Source of the DNA: Algoriphagus antarcticus
GTDB lineage: Bacteria > Bacteroidota > Bacteroidia > Cytophagales > Cyclobacteriaceae
Length of the DNA: 64,000 nucleotides
Direction of reading: 5' to 3'
Assembly: GCF_002150685.1 (NCBI RefSeq)
Contig: NZ_MSSW01000011.1
Coordinates: 40,122-104,121 of the forward strand
Shown: positions 9,082 through 17,302 of the stretch, one piece after another
How positions within the stretch are numbered: position 1 is the stretch's first letter
Layout: every line of letters starts with the position of its first letter
Program-made: the position numbers and the translations under genes
Notes under the pieces: model-generated
Database searches by the model: none
What the model was told of the DNA's origin: nothing
Seen by the model: only the letters and a program-made list of their open reading frames with translations

Positions 9082-10284
9082 TCAGCTCCTGACATGTAAA
9101 GCCAACCAAGGATCGGAATTCCAAAAACAGTTTTTCTGCAGAGAGAGGTATTCTGCAACTCTCCCATCGAAGTATTTGATCTCAATTCCAGGATAGGAAT
9201 TCCTTAACGATTTATAAGCCCCCACAAAATCAGATTGACTGCGAAAACCTGATTTAATTAAGTGGATCACAATTTCTCTTTGCGAATCCTTACTTATTAA
9301 AAAGTCCTTCATCCAATTGTCCAGTGATTTTTGTTTTTTGGACACAATCTCTTCATAGCTGGTGATCCCAAATGGTGGAATTGGTCCATAATGATCAACT
9401 ATCGTATGTTGAGAACATTCTGACGTGAATGGGCCAAAGCTACTTTCCCAGTTATTCATCTTATTGATTGAAGGCAGATTCACATTCATTAGTGCCAGAG
9501 TATCGTACCAGAATCGTTTAGAACGTGGCAAAAAACGATGATTTCGAAGTGGAATACTTTTCTCCCTAGACCAATTTTGCATAAAGCTAAAAAGTGGATG
9601 GTTGAACGTAAGTACATCGTGATGTGAAGTGAGATGGTCTGGTTCGCGCCCGAAAACACGCTTGAACTTTTCATATTGAGCCAAGAATTCTGTCTTTACT
9701 TGCTCCACATAGTCCGGTTTCTCAAAATTCCTGTTGAATTTACGGAAGTCCAAAAACTTCTTTTCGCTATCTATCAAAAGCTGAACTTCTTTAGGCTCAG
9801 AAATAGGTTCTCCGGAAGTAATCGTGAAATGTAGCCCAATGTGAGTGGTTTTGTATAGAGAATGTTCTGGATCTTCTTTTGGAAAATCCATCAGACTTTG
9901 ACAAAAATCACTCAAATAGCTGTCATTATGATCATCAGGACGATTGACCAAAACCGCAATTGAATTGATCCAGCCTTCGCGAAGCGCTATTTTGGCGCCC
10001 ACGTCTATCTCTTCCACAATCCCAATGTCATCAGCAGTCACAATAATTTTTTTCTCGATAAGTGGTACTTCCGATGTGGTGTATATAGACTTGCTCCATA
10101 CAAAACTATGGTTGCTCAGCACATACCAGATACTAGAATCAAGGTATTCTTCTCCGACGATAGCATGCGATATCTCAACCTCAGATCCTGGAGCTAATAC
10201 TTTTGATTTGGGAGCATTGACAGACGGCCTTTCCAATCTCACGTTTACAAATTGACTCACGATGCCTTTGAACGTTTCCATCAC
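9082..10284 (-). CDS. YdjC/ChbG-type carbohydrate deacetylase-like protein with N-terminal SH3-like region
   Basis: A 400-residue two-part protein. Residues about 8-67 look like a bacterial SH3 module (FVNVRLERPSVNAPKSKVLAPGSEVEIS, WYVLSNHSFVWSKS). From residue 80 it resembles the YdjC/ChbG deacetylase family: TADDIG (83-88, normally NADDFG), HIGLHFTIT, and DHLTSHHDVL near residue 220 supplying metal ligands. YdjC proteins remove N-acetyl groups from chitobiose-type sugars. There is no signal peptide. Its start overlaps the stop of the membrane protein gene upstream (10281-10284), so the two are translationally coupled and probably work together. The SH3 fusion suggests binding to a peptide or wall fragment, which is inference. 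Confidence 0.7.
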   Translation of the reverse strand: MMETFKGIVSQFVNVRLERPSVNAPKSKVLAPGSEVEISHAIVGEEYLDSSIWYVLSNHSFVWSKSIYTTSEVPLIEKKIIVTADDIGIVEEIDVGAKIALREGWINSIAVLVNRPDDHNDSYLSDFCQSLMDFPKEDPEHSLYKTTHIGLHFTITSGEPISEPKEVQLLIDSEKKFLDFRKFNRNFEKPDYVEQVKTEFLAQYEKFKRVFGREPDHLTSHHDVLTFNHPLFSFMQNWSREKSIPLRNHRFLPRSKRFWYDTLALMNVNLPSINKMNNWESSFGPFTSECSQHTIVDHYGPIPPFGITSYEEIVSKKQKSLDNWMKDFLISKDSQREIVIHLIKSGFRSQSDFVGAYKSLRNSYPGIEIKYFDGRVAEYLSLQKNCFWNSDPWLALHVRS

Positions 10285-11441
10285 CCTACCGCTTTAGTGT
10301 TATTGACTACTTGGTCAGAAGAGTCAGAGGATTTCCCGGCAGAAACCGGAATATTCACCGAGTTGCGTACCTGCACCAGTTTGTTCAGTAAGTCAAACCA
10401 AAAAGGAGCGCCAAGGGAAATCGCGAAAGCGGTGATCAACCACCCTAATATAGTCCAACCAGTAAATTTCGCCTCTTTACTGACACCCAAGACATAGTTG
10501 TATTTGCTTATCTCAGTATTCACTGAATCGATGAATTGTCTCTGCTCGGTAAAAGAAACCGAACTGACTCCATTGGGATTATTTGCGATATAGCCTTTTG
10601 CGCCTTCAACAAGCATAGTCCTCATTTCTTCATTTTTCGATAGTTCGGTAGTGAGCCTAATCGTATCCACATTGAAGAGTCCTGCTATTATAAACCCAAG
10701 GATAAAAGTCAGGAAAGTCAATTTCCTTTTATACCAACCGGCGACTCTATCCATCTGATCATCATACCAGTTTTCGATCAATGACTTGAATTTCTCCTTG
10801 TCATTAGCCGCTTGCTGCCAAAGGTTTTTCAGCTGGTATTTTGTCTCTGTTCCTATCGATAATCCCTCGATTTCCCATGGATGCTCTTTATTTGTTCTCT
10901 GAAATAGTTCCTGCTTCAGATAATCCAGTTTTTCTGTGAGTGAATCAATCTCGACTTTATCGGAAATGGCTGTTTGGGTGCTTTCCTTCAATTCCTGTTG
11001 AAGGGCCCTAATATCAGAAGCTAATTTGCTTGAATCATATTCAGGGATGATTCCAAGGGTAGCGGAGATATTATGGATATCATCGAGGTAAGCTCCTTTC
11101 CCCAACAAGTCAATTAAAGTACTCCCAAACCTGTCCTTAGCGATATAGGATGGTTTTGAGTTGATTCCCTTGCTTCCCAGATATTTGATAGAAGGATGCT
11201 TGTAAAAAGCCTTCGTGAGTGGATTGATAGTATTCACCCAAAACAGGTTCAGAAAAGTGTGGTTGATTCGAGTTGACTGATGATCATCGGCCAACAAGCG
11301 ATCAATTCCAGTAATTAGATTTTTGGATCTGGAACTGAAGGAAGATGTGATAGCCTCAATAATAGTCATCGCAAAGAGACTATAGAGCAAATAGAGAAAA
11401 ACTAGACTTATAAAAACGTCTAAAACAGCTAAGCCGGTCAT
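10281..11441 (-). CDS. Membrane protein of unknown function
   Basis: I do not recognise the family. The 386-residue product begins with a hydrophobic segment (about 8-31), then a long soluble charged region (about 35-235) with coiled-coil-like stretches (SDIRALQQELKESTQTAISDK, SLTEKLDYLKQELF). A second membrane segment follows (LTFLTFILGFIIAGLF, about 245) and one or two near the C-terminus (GWTILGWLITAFAISLGAPFWFDLL). It overlaps the SH3/YdjC gene by four bases (ATGA junction), which points to a joint function, perhaps anchoring the deacetylase-like partner at the inner membrane. No enzyme motif is visible. Confidence 0.65.
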   Translation of the reverse strand: MTGLAVLDVFISLVFLYLLYSLFAMTIIEAITSSFSSRSKNLITGIDRLLADDHQSTRINHTFLNLFWVNTINPLTKAFYKHPSIKYLGSKGINSKPSYIAKDRFGSTLIDLLGKGAYLDDIHNISATLGIIPEYDSSKLASDIRALQQELKESTQTAISDKVEIDSLTEKLDYLKQELFQRTNKEHPWEIEGLSIGTETKYQLKNLWQQAANDKEKFKSLIENWYDDQMDRVAGWYKRKLTFLTFILGFIIAGLFNVDTIRLTTELSKNEEMRTMLVEGAKGYIANNPNGVSSVSFTEQRQFIDSVNTEISKYNYVLGVSKEAKFTGWTILGWLITAFAISLGAPFWFDLLNKLVQVRNSVNIPVSAGKSSDSSDQVVNNTKAVG

Positions 11442-11756
11442 AGGATATGGTGTTTAAAAATTTTGTGAAAAAGTATTCGAAACAAATCAATTACAAAATA
11501 ATCTTTTTCAGAAGAAAACCCATATAACTAATTGTTTTTCAAGATCATCAGGGATTATAAATTAAGGTTTAAGTAGCAATAATCTTTCATAGTATTCTTA
11601 CTTGAATCTTATGCTTGGTTAGAAAGATCAAACCTTGTTGAAGCAAATGGTTGATCCCCGGCTTCTAAGTCACAATCTGGAATTGGAAAATTTCAAAAAA
11701 ATATAAATTCATGGTTTCGACTTAGTTTTTAAATCCAATACCAACGACTCCTTTTC
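11442..11756. other. AT-rich intergenic stretch
   Basis: The leader region of the membrane protein/YdjC-like operon. It is AT-rich, with no reading frame, repeat or hairpin that I can support. Confidence 0.35.
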
Positions 11757-12145
11757 TTACTTTAATATCCGATTAGCCCAAGGAATTAAGTGCTGCGTAT
11801 TTGGCGCATAAGTATATCCTACATCATGCTGTCTCCAGGCCAAAAGTACCATTCAGTATATCGGTATTATAAGGAGGCAATTTTTCATTCAAATAGTCAT
11901 CTGATACTCGCAGATCAGTTGATCCAAGTAGTTTGTAATCGACATCAGCTGCAATCACAGCCATATAATTGCCCTTTTGATCCAGCCATTTTGAATCACC
12001 TTTTTCAGGAATTCCATAGCTCATTGATGAAGTCGACTGGAGTGGGCTATTTATTCAGATCTATTCCAGAGGTTTGAGTACTCACAAAAACTCCGATAAC
12101 CATCGATTGGTATAATAGAATTATCTTCTTAATGTAAAGTTTCAG
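11757..12145 (-). pseudogene. Decayed gene for a small secreted protein, family not recognised
   Basis: Three overlapping minus-strand frames form one plausible protein. The first has a signal-like start (KLYIKKIILLYQ, then VIGVFVSTQTSGIDLN) with CTG where a start codon would be. The second (11824-12024 plus a few codons upstream) has STSSMSYGIPEKGDSKW, NYMAVIAADVDYKLL and NGTFGLE. The third (ending at the TAA at 11757) has HDVGYTYAPNTQHLIPWANR. A frameshift near 12050 and another near 11825 separate them. The composition is protein-like in each piece and noise-like in the alternative frames. I cannot name the family. Confidence 0.4.
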
Positions 12146-12298
12146 ATATAAAGTTTTAAACTTTAGTCAAACCTCTAGCTATTCGTATTATAGCCAAATA
12201 GGTGAACGCTGAATTTCAAACATTTTAGAAACAAAGTATCTTTTGCTCGACTACCAAGCCAATCGACCAACACTTTTCTAAAAGTCCATGGAAGCTAC

Positions 12299-12775
12299 TT
12301 ATCCAACTAGTTCCTCTACTCTTCCCTCATAATCGAACTGCAAGTCTTCGTGCAGGCCAGAAATGAGCTTAACCGCTTTTCCCAATTGCATCTGATACAT
12401 ATTATCCAAAACCTGATTTCTGTGTCTGAGAAAGCCATATTCCCGAAGCTTTTCGCAGAAAAATAAAAGCACTTCGATCTGATCAGTTTTGACTTTACTC
12501 AGCTTGAGCAACTTGTTCATTTTGCGACGTAGCTTTTGCGCAGCTTTCTTAGCATAATAAGAATGATCACCTCTTGCCATTTGAAAATCCTTCTCCAGTT
12601 CTTCCTGCACCATTTCTAAATACAATAAGGGATTGTCCTTCTCGCTGAGTTTGAAAAATAAATAGGATTTATTATCTCGACTGAATTTGCTCAGATCCGT
12701 CACCAAATTTATCAGTTCCTTCTCATTGAGGTGGCTGAGTTCTTTCTTAAGTTGAGCGAGACTGGGGATTTGCAT
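12299..12775 (-). CDS. Hypothetical helical protein (DUF6155-like)
   Basis: A 158-residue soluble protein using the ATG at 12773-12775; the open frame extends eight codons further, but MQIPSLAQLKKELSHLNEKEL is the natural start. It is almost entirely helical and rich in Leu, Lys and Glu, with a basic middle (KKAAQKLRRKMNKLLKLSK). The opening pattern, LKKxLxxLxxKELxxLxxDL, recalls DUF6155 proteins, but the match is only by eye. It is divergent from xdhC. No catalytic motif is seen and the function is unknown. Confidence 0.65.
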   Translation of the reverse strand: MQIPSLAQLKKELSHLNEKELINLVTDLSKFSRDNKSYLFFKLSEKDNPLLYLEMVQEELEKDFQMARGDHSYYAKKAAQKLRRKMNKLLKLSKVKTDQIEVLLFFCEKLREYGFLRHRNQVLDNMYQMQLGKAVKLISGLHEDLQFDYEGRVEELVG

Positions 12776-12882
12776 GCCGCAAGTTAGGGTATGCCTCATA
12801 TTTTTACTAAAATCATCGCCGTAGAAATTAATCTTCTTGAATAAGTTGGAGAACTTCTATTTATTAGGCTATCTCTATTTTT

Positions 12883-14001
12883 ATGAAAGAAATTCTATCC
12901 ATTATCCAAGCATATGAGTCCTGCCGGGTTGAAGCCAAAAAAGTAGCTTTGGCCACGGTCGTTCAGGTGGATGGTTCGGCTTACCGTCGTCCCGGCGCTC
13001 GAATGCTGGTTTCTGAGGATGGGGAATTGACAGGAGCAATCAGTGGAGGATGTCTGGAAGGCGATGCGCTGCGCAAAGCTCAAACGGTGATCTTCCAGCA
13101 AAAATCTATGCTGGTTACCTACGACACCACTGATGAAGATGATCAGAAATTCGGAGTTGGCTTAGGTTGCAATGGAATTATACATGTATTAATAGAACCT
13201 ATTGATTATCATAATACTATAAACCCCATTGAACTCTTGAAAATCGCGATTCAAGATCGAATTTGCAGTAGATTAATTACTGTGTTTTCAGTGAAATATT
13301 CCAAACAAGAACAAATCGGTACAAAAGTTCTTCTGAAGGAAAATCAGGTATTCGGAGATAAGGATAGTCTCGACAAATCACTTTGGAAACAGATTCAAGC
13401 TGAAATAAATGCGAATGATTCTAACCATCATATCATTCGTAAATATGAGACTTTTGATGATGTTCAGGTATTCATTGAATCTATCAAACCCGCTATTCGA
13501 ATTTTTCTTTTCGGAGCTGGAAATGACACAATTCCAGTAGCTAGAATTGCAGATTTATTGGGTTTGGAGTTAATACTAATTGACGGCAGAAAGAACTTGG
13601 CAACTGCCAATCGCTTTCCTTCAGCAATTAAAATCATAACAGGGTCTGGGGATGAAGTAGTGAAGCAATTGGAAACGGATAGTAACTCTGCAGCCCTTTT
13701 GATGACACATAATTTTGAATATGAAGCTCAGGTTTTAGAAGATTTGCTGCCACTGGGTTTACCCTATGTAGGTATTTTGGGACCGAAGAAAAAGTCCGAA
13801 AAACTAATTGACAGACTAGAGAGGAAAGGAATTGCTGTAAATCAAGCTGCTATCTATTCTCCCATGGGTTTGGACATAGGTGCCGAAGGCGCCGAGGAGA
13901 TTGCATTGTCCATTTTGGCGGAGGTGAAAGCGGTTTTGGCTAAAAAACAAGCTACCTTTCTGCGGAATAAGAACGGCCCTATACACGAAGAAAATCAATG
14001 A
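12883..14001 (+). CDS. XdhC/CoxI family molybdenum hydroxylase maturation protein
   Basis: A 372-residue protein with the two XdhC/CoxI parts: an N-terminal region with the hallmark GSAYRRPGARMLV and GAISGGCLEGD (about 32-62), and a C-terminal Rossmann region starting IFLFGAGNDTIPVARIAD (about 207). XdhC binds the molybdenum cofactor, promotes its sulfuration with a cysteine desulfurase, and delivers it to xanthine dehydrogenase-type enzymes. The context fits: a MocA-like transferase follows 88 bases downstream, a cysteine desulfurase lies 1 kb away, and an IorBA-type hydroxylase is encoded at 18.9-21.6 kb. Confidence 0.9.
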   Translation: MKEILSIIQAYESCRVEAKKVALATVVQVDGSAYRRPGARMLVSEDGELTGAISGGCLEGDALRKAQTVIFQQKSMLVTYDTTDEDDQKFGVGLGCNGIIHVLIEPIDYHNTINPIELLKIAIQDRICSRLITVFSVKYSKQEQIGTKVLLKENQVFGDKDSLDKSLWKQIQAEINANDSNHHIIRKYETFDDVQVFIESIKPAIRIFLFGAGNDTIPVARIADLLGLELILIDGRKNLATANRFPSAIKIITGSGDEVVKQLETDSNSAALLMTHNFEYEAQVLEDLLPLGLPYVGILGPKKKSEKLIDRLERKGIAVNQAAIYSPMGLDIGAEGAEEIALSILAEVKAVLAKKQATFLRNKNGPIHEENQ

Positions 14002-14088
14002 AATCGAGCATGACGAATACCTCACACGTTGAGATGATTGTCAACCATGCGAGATTCCATATGTCCATTGAAAAACTATTATAACCAT

Positions 14089-14670
14089 ATGAAAACAGGA
14101 ATCATCATACTTGCAGCGGGAGAATCAACAAGACTTGGCTACCCAAAGCAAATCGCCAAATACAAAGAAAAGACGTTGCTTCAGCTGGCCATAGACGCCG
14201 CAAACGACTGCAAAGCAGACAAGCGCGTGTTGGTACTTGGCGCAAACCGTGATGAGATCAAAAAGACTTTTCCAGGTGCTAGCATTCCAAATATTCCAAA
14301 TCCACACTTTGAAAAAGGCATGTCTTCCAGTATCAAAGTCGGTCTTGAATACATGCTCAAATTTGATCAACCTGATCAGGTAATTATCATGCTTTGTGAC
14401 CAGCCTTTTGTAGATGCCAAGATTCTGAACAAGCTTATTGCCACGCAAAAGAAAGAATCTAAAGGCATCGTGGCTTGTGAGTATTCCAAAACTGTTGGAG
14501 TTCCTATACTTTTCGGAAAAGCCTATTTTAAGGAATTGATGGAGCTAACTGGAGACGAAGGAGCCAAAAATATTGTATTGGCAAACGAAGATGATATGGC
14601 GAGTGTTTCCTTCCCAAAAGGCAAAGTGGATATTGATACTGAGGAGGATTTGCGGGACTTGAATTTGTAG
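14089..14670 (+). CDS. Molybdenum cofactor nucleotidyltransferase (MocA/MobA-like)
   Basis: A 193-residue NTP-transferase. I start it at the ATG at 14089, which leads directly into the nucleotide-binding motif LAAGESTRLGYPKQ; the open frame back to a TTG at 14038 adds 17 improbable residues. The metal-binding motif is seen in IIMLCDQPFVD, and the C-terminus ends KVDIDTEEDL, as is usual. The family joins CTP or GTP to molybdopterin; next to xdhC and upstream of an IorB-type hydroxylase the CTP-using MocA role is most likely (molybdopterin cytosine dinucleotide). It follows xdhC by 88 bases on the same strand, so an operon is likely. Confidence 0.85.
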   Translation: MKTGIIILAAGESTRLGYPKQIAKYKEKTLLQLAIDAANDCKADKRVLVLGANRDEIKKTFPGASIPNIPNPHFEKGMSSSIKVGLEYMLKFDQPDQVIIMLCDQPFVDAKILNKLIATQKKESKGIVACEYSKTVGVPILFGKAYFKELMELTGDEGAKNIVLANEDDMASVSFPKGKVDIDTEEDLRDLNL

Positions 14671-14683
14671 GGAAAATAAGTCT

Positions 14684-14941
14684 CGCGCGGCGGAGTTACG
14701 GCGCAGTTTTTTTCTTAAAGCGGCGGTGCGACGCAACGTTCGCTTTACCTTTGAGGTTTTTTTTGACCTTGAGGGTGCTGAAGTAAATCGCCTTGTCAAG
14801 TACGTACCTAGAAAATCACGTTCATTTGGTAGCATTCACCTAAAAACGATTATTCTTAGTTTGGGAAATATCTATTTTTAATTCTCCATAGTTTAAGATA
14901 GCTAAAAGCTAAATAAGTGCGCCGTTGCGCCGTCGCGAGAC
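14684..14941. repeat. GC-rich inverted-repeat element between mocA-like and cysteine desulfurase genes
   Basis: The left end (GTCTCGCGCGGCGGAG at 14681-14700) and right end (CCGTCGCGAGAC, ending at 14941) are imperfect inverted repeats, each with GCGCC/GGCGC blocks. Inside lie ACCTTTGAGGTTTTTTTT and a GCGACGC block. The same module appears in reverse orientation at about 46100-46165 and, more diverged, at about 47393-47475. It is much more GC-rich than its surroundings. It looks like a non-coding mobile or REP-like element; the 96-codon frame across it is not protein-like. Confidence 0.6.
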
Positions 14942-16084
14942 CTAATACCCTCGCAACTCCCCCACCACCTTCTCCACCCATCCCACCGCATCGAGTATAT
15001 CCTGTTCCGTGGTATTTCTCCCCAAACTGAACCGAATGGATGCTCTTCCCAGATCAGCATCCAAACCCATTGCTTGAAGAACGTGGGAAGGTTTTGGGGA
15101 AATGCTGGTGCAGGCCGAACCTGAACTCACGGCTAGTTTCTGACAAATTTTACGAAGTAAATCCTCACCTTCTACTCCACCAAAAGCGATATTTGTGACA
15201 TGTGATAGCCTGTCCTGACTTCCGTTCAAAAAACTGTCTGGTAACCTTAAAAGACCGATTTCAAGGAAATCACGCAGTTTTTCCAAACGCTTGGATTCCT
15301 CTTTCATTTCATACAATCTCATTTCTGCAGCCTTTCCAAAGCCTACAATTGCAGGAACATTCAGCGTTCCACTTCGAAAACCTTTCTCATGCCCTCCCCC
15401 GTGAATTTGAGCAAGAGGCTTGGGTAAAGAATGATTATGTCTGATGTACAAAGCTCCAATTCCTTTTGGGCCATAAAGCTTGTGTGCTGAGATAGCCATC
15501 AGATGAATTCCACCCACAGAAACAGGAATCTTACCGGCAGCCTGTACAGCATCAGTGAAAAATATTATTCCTTTTTCCTCTGCCAATTTTGCAATCTCAG
15601 TTATGGGGTGAATGACGCCGGTTTCATTATTTGCCCACATCAAAGCAATCATCTTTGTATGTGGCAAAATGCTTGATTGTAATTCCTTAACGCTTAATTT
15701 TCCATGATTGTCAACAGGCAAGTAAGTTACTTCTGCACCACTTTCTTCAATGGATTTCATGGTGTCCAAAACCGCCTTATGTTCAGTTTGGCAAGTGATG
15801 AAATGTTGCTTTTCCCCTTTGAATAATTCGAAAGTGCCTTTGACCGCAAGATTTATAGCTTCCGTTGCTCCGGATGTAAAAATGATTTCCTTCACCTGTG
15901 CTCCTATCAAATTGGCTATCTGTTCCCGCGCTGCCTCAACTGCATTTTCAGCCACCCAACCATAGGCGTGTGATTTGCTGGCAGCATTGCCATAGTGCTC
16001 ACCAAACCAAGGAATCATTGCTTCAATCACCTCTGGAGCGCAAGGCGTGGTGGCATTGTAATCTAGGTAAATGGGGTAATTCAT
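14942..16084 (-). CDS. Cysteine desulfurase (IscS/NifS family)
   Basis: A 380-residue PLP enzyme that takes sulfur from cysteine as a protein-bound persulfide. It has YLDYNATTPCAPEV at the start, GATEAINLA, TEHKAVL, the PLP lysine in ISAHKLYGPKG (Lys202), and the persulfide cysteine in SSGSACTS (Cys325). The short SGSACTS loop agrees with the IscS/NifS (group I) type. It could serve Fe-S assembly. Because it sits between xdhC/mocA-like genes and the hydroxylase genes, it may instead supply sulfur for the molybdenum cofactor, as NifS4 does with XdhC in Rhodobacter capsulatus. No iscU gene is nearby. The first 95 bases of the gene are duplicated at 17948-18045. Confidence 0.92.
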   Translation of the reverse strand: MNYPIYLDYNATTPCAPEVIEAMIPWFGEHYGNAASKSHAYGWVAENAVEAAREQIANLIGAQVKEIIFTSGATEAINLAVKGTFELFKGEKQHFITCQTEHKAVLDTMKSIEESGAEVTYLPVDNHGKLSVKELQSSILPHTKMIALMWANNETGVIHPITEIAKLAEEKGIIFFTDAVQAAGKIPVSVGGIHLMAISAHKLYGPKGIGALYIRHNHSLPKPLAQIHGGGHEKGFRSGTLNVPAIVGFGKAAEMRLYEMKEESKRLEKLRDFLEIGLLRLPDSFLNGSQDRLSHVTNIAFGGVEGEDLLRKICQKLAVSSGSACTSISPKPSHVLQAMGLDADLGRASIRFSLGRNTTEQDILDAVGWVEKVVGELRGY

Positions 16085-16141
16085 GGGTTTTAGAGAATTT
16101 GAAGTAAAAATTAAATTGTCAGGCTGCTTATTTCTTTAAAT

Positions 16142-16157
16142 TAAAAGTATACTTTTA
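16142..16157. promoter_or_regulatory. 16-base palindrome touching the yidD-like start codon
   Basis: TAAAAGTATACTTTTA is a perfect palindrome whose last A is the first base of the ATG at 16157. Its position suggests a repressor site or an RNA structure controlling initiation; the role is inferred. Confidence 0.4.
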
Positions 16158-17284
16158 TGAAAAAAAAGCAGGTGAGATTTTTTGTACTAATTCTTATACT
16201 TGGGTTCTCCTACTCCGAGCTCCAATCTCAAGTGAAAACTAATGATTTAAATAGTATTTTCTCAGGGTATAGAAAAACAGTAAGTGAGATTCGTCCAACT
16301 AATTGTCCAATGTATCCTAGCTGTTCAACTTACTCCGAAATTGCCATAGAAAATAAGGGGGCTTTAGGAGTTATACTGACAACAGACCGTTTATTGCGTT
16401 GCGGTCATGAGTTAAACCTATACTCTACTATAAGTTATGGAAAATACAAAGACATTGAATTATTGGGTATAGTAGATACTTTGAAAGAAAAAAAGATTGA
16501 AAATCAATTCATTTACAAAGATTTTTCAGAAGACAAAGATGAACAAGAAATTTTTTTTCTTCACTTAGTTGAGAAGGAAATGCATCGAGAGGCGATTTTG
16601 GAATACGAAAGAATGAAATTTTTGAATAAAGAAAATGACTATATTTTTCAAGTTGAATACAACTATTTTAGATCATTATTTGCTTTAGGGCTGTATGAGA
16701 AGATAGTGCAGGAAATTCCCAAAAATAACTTTAGCACTACTCCCCTTCTGAATATTAAATTATCAGAATCTTATTTCAAATTAGAAAATCTAACAAGTGC
16801 AGAATTAACACTTGCCCAAATTGAAGATCCTCAATTCTTCAACAAAAAAAATGAATTTTTAGGTTATGTCTATGCCCATAACCAAAAGTATATAGAGGCC
16901 AAAATGGTATATGAAAAGATATCTTCTGATTATGTTTATATTGACTATGTTTCAAAGAACATAAGTATACTGAATGAATTAATGTTATTCAAAAAAAAAT
17001 CGAGAACTTTAGGAGGTATTCTTTCTGTTTTTCCAGGTGGGGGATATTTCTATTCCAAGCAGATGACTACTGGACTTACATCATTGATTCTAAATTCCCT
17101 TTTGGCATTTGCCACAGTTTCTTCCTTCAAGCAGAACAACTATGGTGTAGGTGTCTTATCTGGAATAGTTGGATCGGCATTCTATTTTGGAAACATATTA
17201 GGTGGTGTAAAAGCTGTAGATAGATATAATTCAAATTTTTTAGATTACAATATTAATAAAATGAAGTACTCCTATAATAATTAA
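16157..17284 (+). CDS. Exported YidD-like domain protein with helical repeats and C-terminal membrane segments
   Basis: A 375-residue composite. A signal peptide or N-terminal membrane segment (about 7-25) is followed by a YidD-like domain: CPMYPSCSTYSEIAIENKGALGV and DRLLRCG, with cysteines 50, 56 and 82 placed as in YidD (membrane protein insertion efficiency factor, normally about 75 residues and cytoplasmic). Then comes a helical region of about 170 residues that looks TPR-like, and a C-terminal hydrophobic part (GGILSVFPGGGYFYSKQ, then two membrane segments). Such fusions occur in Bacteroidota; their role is not established. The gene is distinctly AT-rich and 18 bases separate it from the next gene. 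Confidence 0.75.
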   Translation: MKKKQVRFFVLILILGFSYSELQSQVKTNDLNSIFSGYRKTVSEIRPTNCPMYPSCSTYSEIAIENKGALGVILTTDRLLRCGHELNLYSTISYGKYKDIELLGIVDTLKEKKIENQFIYKDFSEDKDEQEIFFLHLVEKEMHREAILEYERMKFLNKENDYIFQVEYNYFRSLFALGLYEKIVQEIPKNNFSTTPLLNIKLSESYFKLENLTSAELTLAQIEDPQFFNKKNEFLGYVYAHNQKYIEAKMVYEKISSDYVYIDYVSKNISILNELMLFKKKSRTLGGILSVFPGGGYFYSKQMTTGLTSLILNSLLAFATVSSFKQNNYGVGVLSGIVGSAFYFGNILGGVKAVDRYNSNFLDYNINKMKYSYNN

Positions 17285-17302
17285 AATCAACAAAAAAAAA
17301 TC

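Noticed and set aside
14038..14088. Longer N-terminus for the MocA-like protein from TTG
   Set aside because: The added 17 residues precede the invariant LAAGxSxR region without family support, and an ATG sits at the expected position.
14545..14835. 96-codon frame across the GC-rich inverted-repeat element
   Set aside because: Runs through a repeat and antisense to the MocA-like gene; composition dominated by Arg, Thr and Lys with no protein-like pattern.
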